6,767 bases of DNA from positions 1 through 6,767 of the forward strand of contig DNGI01000102.1 of the NCBI GenBank assembly GCA_003486645.1. The letters run 5' to 3'. Source of the stretch: Cyanobacteria bacterium UBA11370 (GTDB taxonomy: Bacteria > Cyanobacteriota > Cyanobacteriia > Cyanobacteriales > Coleofasciculaceae). Numbering within the stretch: the first letter of the stretch is position 1; each line of letters opens with the position of its first letter. Both the position numbers and the translations under genes were made by a program. Below, in pieces: positions 1-5,425 of the stretch. The notes beneath the pieces are model-generated. The model made no database searches. It worked only from the letters and a program-made list of their open reading frames with translations, and was not told where the DNA came from.

Positions 1-75
1 CTTGTTTGTCACCCCTTCAGATATAAAACTCTCACCCAACAGAAGGATTGGTCACCGGGCAGGCGAGGCGAACCC

Positions 76-648
76 GTGCGTCAGGTTGTTATTAAAGCCC
101 TCCAGAAGTTAGCAGAACAAATGGGACAGGATGTAGCGGTTGAGTTGGGGCAATGGGTATGGCGACATTTTTTTTGCCATGAGATCAAAGTAGCACTGAT
201 TAACTGGCGACGACTTTTGGCGCTTGCCTGTCGTACTCATGATTCCCGAAAAGTGCCGCCTCCATCTGTGCTACTGCCGATTCTCCCAGAGATTGCTGAG
301 TTTGTTAGCTCAATGCGTAGTATTGATCTTCTCGTTGAAATAAATCAAGTTGCTCCACCACCTCCTTATGAACAGTCTGAGTATGAAAAGCTGGGAGCGT
401 GTGTTGAAGCAGGTATGCTCTTTGATGCGGCTAAACAAACCTTGACGATTAAAGCTTTGCAAACCATTGCCTCAAAACTGAATGAACAGGAACGAAAAGA
501 GGTGTTGGCGTGGGTCAAGTTGCAAGCTGAGGCGACCAAACCGATGATTAATCCAGAGAACTTGTATGGGGATGAGTGTTTGCGAGTTGAACTGCCCTGT
601 TCTAAGATGCCATCACTTTTTGAACAAGCGTTAATCAGACAACTGTGA
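76..648 (+). CDS. Unrecognised 190-aa protein, possibly 5'-partial
   Basis: I do not recognise this protein and assign no function. It starts with GTG at 76 behind a GAGG Shine-Dalgarno-like stretch at 65-68 (7-nt spacing), which supports that start. However, the same frame has no stop back to base 1, so it may be the C-terminal part of a longer gene. The product is soluble-looking: no signal peptide and no membrane segment. It appears mostly helical, with a short PPPP stretch at residues 94-97 separating two halves. Two 25-residue segments, about residues 4-28 and 123-147, resemble each other: both carry IKALQ near the start, an Ala three residues later, and both end in Trp-Val. This suggests an internal duplication of a helical unit. 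Cysteines at 34, 52, 109, 168 and 175 form no metal-site pattern. The gene contains no HIP1 octamer, unlike the protease and hydrolase genes downstream. It ends in TGA, and the next gene starts almost 500 bases away. Confidence 0.7.
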   Translation: MRQVVIKALQKLAEQMGQDVAVELGQWVWRHFFCHEIKVALINWRRLLALACRTHDSRKVPPPSVLLPILPEIAEFVSSMRSIDLLVEINQVAPPPPYEQSEYEKLGACVEAGMLFDAAKQTLTIKALQTIASKLNEQERKEVLAWVKLQAEATKPMINPENLYGDECLRVELPCSKMPSLFEQALIRQL

Positions 649-880
649 GATTTATACCAATCCTTACGTTCAGCTAAGGGATAGTTATAAACTCGACGGC
701 ATTGTTCGAGCCAATCTTTAAATATTGCTACCTGCGCTGACGTGGGTTTTAGTTTAAATTCCTAGGTTAGATTAAACAACTTGCATCACCAAATCTAACT
801 CGGTACAAGCCTCCCCTTTTAAGGGGAAAAGTTAGGAATGGAATGTCAAGCTTCTTCCAAAAACTTGCATAAAAGCCGTC

Positions 881-901
881 TGCCTCCTGCCTCCTGCCTT
901 C
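881..901. repeat. Heptamer tandem repeat, TGCCTCC x3
   Basis: Three adjoining heptamers are visible: TGCCTCC, TGCCTCC, TGCCTTC. This matches the style of the short tandemly repeated repetitive (STRR) sequences known from cyanobacterial intergenic DNA. No function is evident here. Confidence 0.75.
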
Positions 902-963
902 ATTGACTTCCTAAACTTATTCTAATTACTTTTGAATAAACATCCGTATGTTTGGTCAAGCTT

Positions 964-998
964 GTAAGAGAAGGCGAATAAATTCGCTACGGGCTTAC
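964..998. repeat. Nested inverted repeat (cruciform)
   Basis: The inner palindrome GCGAAT-AA-ATTCGC (974-987) is perfect. It sits inside an outer GTAAG/CTTAC pair (964-968 and 994-998). Dispersed palindromes with a GCGAAT/ATTCGC core are common in cyanobacterial intergenic DNA, so this is probably one copy of a genome-wide repeat. It has no T-tract and is not a typical intrinsic terminator. Confidence 0.55.
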
Positions 999-1134
999 CC
1001 CATAGTTACAAACTAGGGGCTTGCGCCCTCTGATTTTCGGTCAAATTAGAAAAAATGCTAACGGATAGTGAGATTAAAGGTTGGGTCTGAGTTACTCTAG
1101 CCAACAAAGACCTGCGATCGCACCCGCTGAAAAC

Positions 1135-3369
1135 ATGAAGTCTCGTTTCTCCTCAATCTTGCTAGCTGTTTTGACTTGGGCATTGGTTATTGTATCTCAC
1201 ACTACACGACCAACCTTTGTCACCGCTCAAACACCAACCTCTGATGAACTCTTCTACCTATATTTCGATCAAGCGATTGCCTTAAATTTACGACAAGATG
1301 CGATCGCTGTTGCCCCCAAATTACCTAGAACCCCTCCTAACTCTAATACTCCCTTCTATCTACAACTCCAAAACGACTTACAGCAAACAGGTACTAGAAC
1401 CTCAACCCCCAACCACTGCGCTAGACTTCAGTTTCAAGTTCAACCCTTAAGATCTGAGGATTATGCGTTAGTCAGTTTACCCTCCGGCGATCCAGATCAA
1501 TGGGAGATGTTGCGGCAGTGTATTAAAGCGCATGAGGATGTAGAACGTATTTTACCTATCCTAAAGCGCCCTGATTACGATGAACTGCTGGTATTACCTA
1601 ATGAAATTATTATTAACTTTGAGTCAAAAGTATCTGAACGCCAGATTCAAAACGTTCTCAAGCACTATCCAATAGAACTAATCCGCAAGCTACGTTTAAG
1701 TGGAAATTGCTATCTAGTCCGTTCCACCTTAGCATCAGAATTAGCCATCCTTACCCTCGCTAATCAACTCAATAATCTACCAGAAATAGAATATTCTGCC
1801 CCTAACTGGATTGCCTTACCTCCCAGTTATATTCAGTTACAGATACGCCCTAGTTTCAGTAGGGAACAGGGGGAGAGGGAGATAGAGGAGATAAAAAAAA
1901 TAGGACAGATAAGGGTGTTGTCAAAACCAGTTGGTGTTCAACAAGACAAGGGGGACAAGGGGGACAAGGGGGACAAGGAAGATTTTTCCTCGCTAGCAAC
2001 TACTTCTGACCACACCCAACAGATAACAAATAACTCTACCCCACTCCCCACTCCCCACTCCCCACTCCCCACTCTCTTCCCTTGGCAATGGCATCTTGAT
2101 AGTACTCCTTTAACCGTATGTTTGCAGGAGGATAACGAGTTTAGAGGTTGTGTACAACAATTGACTCAATGTTTGCAACAGGGTAACGTTTTAAATAATT
2201 GTGTATCCTCCATCTCTTCCCAATACTCAACCTTACCTACCCGTACTGATATTCGTGCCCCGGAAGCTTGGCAACAGAGTAATCAAGGGCGTGGGGTGGT
2301 AGTCGCGGTAATTGATGGTTTAATTCAGTGGGATCATCCTGATTTGCAGGATAATATTTATACGATTAATCATCCCCTTGAGCCAGACAAGTATCCCGGT
2401 GAAATCCACGGTTGGGATTTTATTGGGGAAGATCCAGAAACTCGTCTGAGTCCAACAGAACAAACCAAGCTACAACGGCAACTTAAGGAAAAATCCCCCT
2501 CTGAGGCTGAATTTGCCCTTGTTAGTGCCTTTCATGGCACGTTAGTAACTGGAGTAATTGCCGCCCATTCTTCAACCGTTGAAGGAGTGTTGGGGGTTGC
2601 GCCCAATGTAACAATTCTACCCGTGCGTGCGGCTGACATGGAAGGGATTTTAGATTTGGTGGATGAAGCAGAAGCAATTGAATATGCGGCTAATCGGGGA
2701 GCAGATATCATTAATATGAGCTTTGGTGGCGATCCTCCCCATCCCTTAGTTAAAAGTGCGATCGCCCGCGTACTCACTACTCATCCTGATCTTGTCCTGG
2801 TTGCGGGTGCTGGGAATGAAAACTTTAGTCAGGAGTCTTATCCCGCCGCTTATGACGGTGTGATTGCTGTGGGTGCTACAGCCCTTACCGGACACCGCGC
2901 TGCCTACAGTAATTATGGCGAATGGATTGATGTTGTGGCACCGGGAGGAGATGTTTCAGCACCCGATATTTATGGTGGGATTTTAACCACGGGTGGTACT
3001 TGGCAGGATGAATTCTGGGACGGTATCCAGAAGCTAAGTCCTGGTTACTATTATGCCTTTGATCCGAAAGGAAAATATATGTGGGTGCAAGGCACTTCCT
3101 TTTCCACTCCTGTAGTGTCGGGAGTGTTGGGGTTGATGAAAGGGGAAGATCCCAATCGCCGCCTCAACCGCGATCGCTTAGTCGCTATTCTTAAAGAAAC
3201 TGCCAGTTACGATAGCTTGAGAGTATCCGATTCTCGGCGTGGCGGTTATCGTTATTTTTTTGGGAGTGGGTTAGTCAATGCAGAAGCAGCTTTAAAAGCA
3301 AGTATTGAACCAAAACTAGCAGACAAAACCGTTCAGGAAAAAAAATTCAATAACAAACTTCTGTACTGA
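1135..3369 (+). CDS. Secreted subtilisin-like serine protease (S8 family)
   Basis: This is a 744-residue S8 peptidase that hydrolyses peptide bonds outside the cytoplasm. I chose ATG 1135 rather than the upstream in-frame TTG at 1081 because 1135 gives a clean Sec signal peptide: K2 and R4, a hydrophobic core at about 8-20, and a V-T-A cleavage site after A31. Residues about 149-225 resemble the fervidolysin-type N-terminal prodomain. A low-complexity linker follows (about 235-315), made partly of DNA repeats. The catalytic domain opens with WQWHLD (317-322). A 49-residue insertion carrying four cysteines (C329, C339, C346, C356) then precedes DIRAPEAW at 372. Catalytic set: D394 (VIDGL, where the usual D-T/S-G is D-G-L), H467 in HGTLVTG, oxyanion N561 in GAGNE, and S655 in GTSFSTP. 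All key residues are present, so an active enzyme is expected. Its substrate is unknown. Three HIP1 sites lie in the gene. It is convergent with the alpha/beta-hydrolase gene. Confidence 0.93.
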   Translation: MKSRFSSILLAVLTWALVIVSHTTRPTFVTAQTPTSDELFYLYFDQAIALNLRQDAIAVAPKLPRTPPNSNTPFYLQLQNDLQQTGTRTSTPNHCARLQFQVQPLRSEDYALVSLPSGDPDQWEMLRQCIKAHEDVERILPILKRPDYDELLVLPNEIIINFESKVSERQIQNVLKHYPIELIRKLRLSGNCYLVRSTLASELAILTLANQLNNLPEIEYSAPNWIALPPSYIQLQIRPSFSREQGEREIEEIKKIGQIRVLSKPVGVQQDKGDKGDKGDKEDFSSLATTSDHTQQITNNSTPLPTPHSPLPTLFPWQWHLDSTPLTVCLQEDNEFRGCVQQLTQCLQQGNVLNNCVSSISSQYSTLPTRTDIRAPEAWQQSNQGRGVVVAVIDGLIQWDHPDLQDNIYTINHPLEPDKYPGEIHGWDFIGEDPETRLSPTEQTKLQRQLKEKSPSEAEFALVSAFHGTLVTGVIAAHSSTVEGVLGVAPNVTILPVRAADMEGILDLVDEAEAIEYAANRGADIINMSFGGDPPHPLVKSAIARVLTTHPDLVLVAGAGNENFSQESYPAAYDGVIAVGATALTGHRAAYSNYGEWIDVVAPGGDVSAPDIYGGILTTGGTWQDEFWDGIQKLSPGYYYAFDPKGKYMWVQGTSFSTPVVSGVLGLMKGEDPNRRLNRDRLVAILKETASYDSLRVSDSRRGGYRYFFGSGLVNAEAALKASIEPKLADKTVQEKKFNNKLLY
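1945..1978 (+). repeat. 9-bp tandem repeat GACAAGGGG inside the protease gene
   Basis: Three full copies of GACAAGGGG and a 7-base partial copy are present. They are in frame and encode a DKG tripeptide repeat (about residues 271-281) in the linker between propeptide and catalytic domain. Because the unit is 9 bp, copy-number change would not shift the frame. Confidence 0.9.
2039..2073 (+). repeat. Heptamer array CCCCACT x5 inside the protease gene
   Basis: Five perfect copies of CCCCACT follow each other (35 bp). They encode a Pro/Leu/Thr/His/Ser-rich piece of the linker just before the catalytic domain. A 7-bp unit passes through all three reading frames, so gain or loss of one copy would frameshift the protease. 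Such heptamers are usually intergenic in cyanobacteria. Confidence 0.9.
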
Positions 3370-3392
3370 TATGATATCCAGCTAATCACCCC

Positions 3393-3470
3393 TAATAGAC
3401 ATCTCCAGAAATTAAGTTTTCTTTTAGACAGGATAAGGATTTGAGATTCTTTCTCACCAGATGTCTATTA
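3393..3470. mobile_element. MITE-like element with 12-bp perfect terminal inverted repeats
   Basis: TAATAGACATCT (3393-3404) and its exact reverse complement (3459-3470) bracket 54 bases of AT-rich non-coding DNA. Both ends begin with TA, as expected for the TA target duplication of IS630/Tc1-mariner elements, which give rise to MITEs in cyanobacteria. The element sits between the convergent 3' ends of the protease and hydrolase genes. There it could also form a long hairpin in either transcript. That it is a mobile element is inferred from structure only. Confidence 0.45.
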
Positions 3471-3496
3471 AAATTTCTCTCCTCTCCTCCTCTCCA

Positions 3497-4351
3497 TTAA
3501 TAAAAACCCTTAGCGTTTAAGTTTCTAACAAAGTCATCAATCTGTCTTGCGACTAAACCTGGTAAAGCTTCAGGTAGATTACTGTCGCCTTGATCAATTA
3601 GCTGTAGGTGGGCTTTTGGCGTGTTGTGGGCATAGGTTTGAGAGGAAGCGATCGCGTGGGGATTATCTTTTTTTCCTTGAAGAATCAGGATAGGTACTCT
3701 CAACTCATGCAGGCGTTCTTGCACTAATTCCGCTTGAATTTCAGTACGTCGTCGTTGAAACAAAAGCTTGCAAGCAGTCGGCGATTTGATCAATTCTTGT
3801 CGCTGCTTTATCGCTTGTTCAATTCCTTTGTGCCATCCAAATAATCGGGCTAATGGCAATAGCGATCGCACAATACTATAAGCAATTGGGGGACGTGCAA
3901 CTACCCATCGTGCCCATTGCCAACTTTCACCTTGTCCTTCTGCCTGAACACCGTCTGGTGCTAATAATATCAGACCCCAAACTTGTTCCGAATGCTTTAA
4001 GGCATAACTCGCCGCAATCCAACCTCCCAGAGAATGACCAATTAAATACACTTGGGGTAAGTGTAATGCCTCTAAGTAATGGAATAAACATTCCACTTCT
4101 AACTCAATTGAATAGTGAACTTTAGGTTTTTCGGATTCACCAAACCCAAGCAAGTCTGGTACAAAACAATGGTAATTCTGACTTAACTGTTCAATAACAG
4201 GTAGCCATTGACTACCATCACTCCAAGAACCATGTAAAAATACAAGAACTGGGCCTTGACCGACTTCACGCCAAAAAATTTGTCCTAATGGCAGCTTAAT
4301 TCGAGAATTGCGTAAGGTTAAATCCATCCTGGTTGGAGATTCTTTAGTCAT
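3497..4351 (-). CDS. Alpha/beta-hydrolase fold protein, catalytic His not evident
   Basis: This 284-residue protein has the usual length and layout of single-domain alpha/beta-hydrolases. It shows the HG oxyanion motif at 40-41, a DLLGFGES segment at 66-73, the nucleophile elbow GHSLGG at 105-110 (S107), and a likely acid D229 in LQGKKDN. At the place where the family normally has G-H before a loop ending in PE, this protein reads QGDSNLPEALP (254-264), so the catalytic His is replaced by Asp-Ser. It may use another residue, or be non-hydrolytic. No signal peptide is seen, so it is probably cytoplasmic; the substrate is unknown. The start is ATG 4351; M9 (4327) is an alternative, and neither has a clear ribosome binding site. 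It lies 55 bases behind the NUDIX gene on the same strand and is probably co-transcribed with it. HIP1 octamers are at 3648 and 3862. Confidence 0.9.
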   Translation of the reverse strand: MTKESPTRMDLTLRNSRIKLPLGQIFWREVGQGPVLVFLHGSWSDGSQWLPVIEQLSQNYHCFVPDLLGFGESEKPKVHYSIELEVECLFHYLEALHLPQVYLIGHSLGGWIAASYALKHSEQVWGLILLAPDGVQAEGQGESWQWARWVVARPPIAYSIVRSLLPLARLFGWHKGIEQAIKQRQELIKSPTACKLLFQRRRTEIQAELVQERLHELRVPILILQGKKDNPHAIASSQTYAHNTPKAHLQLIDQGDSNLPEALPGLVARQIDDFVRNLNAKGFY

Positions 4352-4406
4352 TAAAACTTAAAACTCAAAACTCAAAACTTAAAACTTAAAACTCAACACT
4401 TATAAT
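4351..4406. repeat. Heptamer array T(T/C)AAAAC filling an intergenic gap
   Basis: Six clean heptamers (TTAAAAC x2, TCAAAAC x2, TTAAAAC x2) are followed by two degenerate ones (TCAACAC, TTATAAT). Together they are 56 bases: the whole gap between the NUDIX stop codon and the hydrolase start, plus the first base of the hydrolase ATG. On the minus strand the leader of the hydrolase is therefore all GTTTTAA/GTTTTGA-type repeats and has no Shine-Dalgarno sequence. Confidence 0.88.
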
Positions 4407-4892
4407 TCAAGCAACCGTTGTCTTACCATCAAAATAATCCTGTAACTGTCGATCATGATCGTGACTGAGATTACCCCTAGGGATAGCTGAGGAATCAAAC
4501 GCTTGTACTGCAATAATTTCCAATACGTCTTGTACTTGCATAGTACCCTGAACATCCGCTTCTACCAAAATACAAATGGAATGAATTCTCGGATCACGAT
4601 CAGGTGCGGAGTACACCCCAACCAATCGGCGAATTTGTAGCAACTCCAATCCGGTTTCTTCCGCTAACTCCCGCCGTACAGTTGTGGGAATATCTTGACC
4701 CCAGTCCACCATACCGCCAGGTAATCCCCATTTACCATTGTCCCGACGGCGGATCAGTACAATTCTCCCATCCGGTAAAATCGGGATAACACTTGTACCG
4801 ATCACAGGATGGCGAAATATAATCCCTAACACCGTTTGGGCAAATTGCCAGGTTCGACGTATTGACGAATGGATAGGAAGGCGATCGCTCAT
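4407..4892 (-). CDS. NUDIX hydrolase
   Basis: This 161-residue protein has the typical length of a single-domain NUDIX pyrophosphohydrolase, which cleaves nucleoside diphosphates linked to another moiety using Mg2+ or Mn2+. The Nudix box (G-x5-E-x7-R-E-U-x-E-E-x-G-U) runs from G60 to L82. R74, E75, E78, E79, G81 and L82 are all present, so the metal-binding glutamates of the R-E-x-x-E-E core are intact. The first Glu of the box is Gln here (Q66 in DWGQD). It is preceded by the usual beta-strand region with RRRDNGKWGLPGG at 48-60. The substrate cannot be told; ADP-ribose- or NTP-type substrates are both possible. The N-terminus (1-30) precedes the fold and contains a hydrophobic stretch too short to be a convincing membrane helix. 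A HIP1 site overlaps codons 2-4. It is the first gene of a probable two-gene unit with the alpha/beta-hydrolase. Confidence 0.93.
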   Translation of the reverse strand: MSDRLPIHSSIRRTWQFAQTVLGIIFRHPVIGTSVIPILPDGRIVLIRRRDNGKWGLPGGMVDWGQDIPTTVRRELAEETGLELLQIRRLVGVYSAPDRDPRIHSICILVEADVQGTMQVQDVLEIIAVQAFDSSAIPRGNLSHDHDRQLQDYFDGKTTVA

Positions 4893-4918
4893 GTGATGTA
4901 GCTTACTTACAGACTGCT

Positions 4919-4948
4919 ATCATAGAGCTTACGAGACCAGTTCGGTAA
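4919..4948 (-). promoter_or_regulatory. Candidate promoter for the NUDIX-hydrolase unit
   Basis: Read on the minus strand, TTACCG (4948-4943) and TATGAT (4924-4919) are 18 bases apart and end 26 bases before the NUDIX ATG. The -10 matches TATAAT at 5 of 6 places, but the -35 at only 3 of 6. The position is right for a sigma-70-type promoter; this is a by-eye call. Confidence 0.35.
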
Positions 4949-5117
4949 CATGGGTGATCGAAAAAACCAACCACCGAACCCTGAGAAATCACAACTTGCT
5001 CCACGGTTTTCAAGTTGCCTATTGCAGAAGGCGTAACACTGCTAAGATAGACAAGCTAAGCTTACTCTATTGTGAGAGTGGGTAAAGCACAATTTTTTTG
5101 TTATTGAGAGGTAATTC

Positions 5118-5297
5118 ATGGCAAAGCGCCGCAATCTCAAAAAGGAAAAGGCGCAACGAAACGAAGCTTACGCCCGCAAGTTTCGCAAACGCAAAAATAC
5201 AGGTCGTTTCTCTAAAAATCGGCGTTACAGCCGACCTCCAAGGAGTGAGAACCCAGAAGAAGACATAGAAGAGGGGCAGGATATGAATCACCTTTGA
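5118..5297 (+). CDS. Small highly basic protein, 59 aa
   Basis: ATG 5118 has a strong Shine-Dalgarno sequence, AGAGG at 5107-5111, with a 6-base spacer, and the frame runs 59 codons to TGA 5295-5297. The first 41 residues are very rich in Lys/Arg (MAKRRNLKKEKAQRN..., then a KFRKRK cluster at 21-26), while residues 43-55 are acidic (SENPEEDIEEGQD). There is no cysteine, no signal peptide and no membrane segment. The basic part would suit RNA, DNA or ribosome binding, but that is only composition. I assign no function; the opening MAKRRNLKKEKA looks to me like a conserved small cyanobacterial protein, from memory. The IS200/IS605-type element begins inside its last sense codon: bases 5294-5297 belong to the element's right end, which supplies the stop. 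The gene is divergent from the NUDIX gene. Confidence 0.75.
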   Translation: MAKRRNLKKEKAQRNEAYARKFRKRKNTGRFSKNRRYSRPPRSENPEEDIEEGQDMNHL

Positions 5298-5425
5298 CAC
5301 TCCGTCGTTTAAAAAACGACGGATTCTAAGCGGATGTTTCGTGACGGGTTAAAACCGCGTCACGGAACTTTTTCCTCTTAGCTGACCAAAGAAAAATTCT
5401 TTGGGGTGCTGTCAAAGACACCCTA
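5294..5425 (-). ncRNA. Candidate omega-RNA (reRNA) scaffold of the tnpB element
   Basis: Reading the minus strand 5' to 3', four hairpins follow each other: a GGGTG/CACCC stem around 5423-5405; a perfect 8-bp CCAAAGAA/TTCTTTGG stem with a 3-base loop (5404-5386); CGTGACG/CGTCACG with an inner GGTT/AACC (5364-5340); and the perfect 10-bp right-end hairpin (5323-5301). TnpB guide RNAs are known to comprise the 3' part of tnpB plus the right end, followed by a guide copied from flanking DNA. Here the guide would begin at 5293 and read AGGTGATTCATATCC. The 5' end of the RNA is not visible. Confidence 0.6.
5301..5323. repeat. Right-end hairpin of the IS element
   Basis: TCCGTCGTTT and AAACGACGGA form a perfect 10-bp stem with a 3-base AAA loop. 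It lies 7 bases from the inferred right tip. In this family such a hairpin is bound by TnpA and also forms the 3' hairpin of the omega-RNA. It lies only 3 bases after the small gene's stop codon, but no T-tract follows on the plus strand, so it is not a typical terminator for that gene. Confidence 0.85.

Larger units (their letters stand above)
649..1134. other. Long non-coding gap with repeats and cruciforms
   Basis: I see no convincing gene in these 486 bases on either strand. The stretch holds, in order: a weak hairpin just after the first gene (CCTTA at 662-666 with TAAGG at 675-679) without a T-tract; a CCCCTT/AAGGGG hairpin with a TT loop at 813-826; a heptamer array at 881-901; a nested cruciform at 964-998; a GGGC/GCCC hairpin at 1017-1028; and a HIP1 octamer at 1114-1121. 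The promoter of the protease must lie in the last part, but no -35/-10 pair is clear enough to call. Confidence 0.6.

Noticed and set aside
813..826. CCCCTT-TT-AAGGGG hairpin as the terminator of the first gene
   Set aside because: It lies 165 bases after the stop and has no T-tract on either strand.
1081..1134. TTG 1081 as the protease start
   Set aside because: It would put 18 polar residues in front of a clean signal peptide that begins at ATG 1135, and AAAGG directly abuts the TTG, too close for a ribosome binding site.
1945..2073. Repeat arrays as a CRISPR
   Set aside because: The units are 7 and 9 bases, directly adjacent, without spacers.
2532..2777. Minus-strand open frame inside the protease gene
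   Set aside because: It lies opposite the catalytic domain with its conserved His and strand motifs, and has no ribosome binding site or recognisable motif.
4950..5036. 28-codon open frame starting ATG 4950 on the plus strand, upstream of the small basic gene
   Set aside because: No Shine-Dalgarno sequence and no recognisable composition; it is short enough to occur by chance in a divergent promoter region.
5064..5099. ACTCT/AGAGT hairpin followed by a T-run before the small gene, as a terminator or riboswitch
   Set aside because: The stem is only 5 bp and the T-run starts 13 bases after it; no conserved leader structure is recognisable.
5067..5300. Minus-strand open frame over the small basic gene
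   Set aside because: It is antisense to a gene with a strong Shine-Dalgarno sequence and biased composition, and crosses the inferred IS boundary; the hydrophobic look comes from reading Lys/Arg codons backwards.
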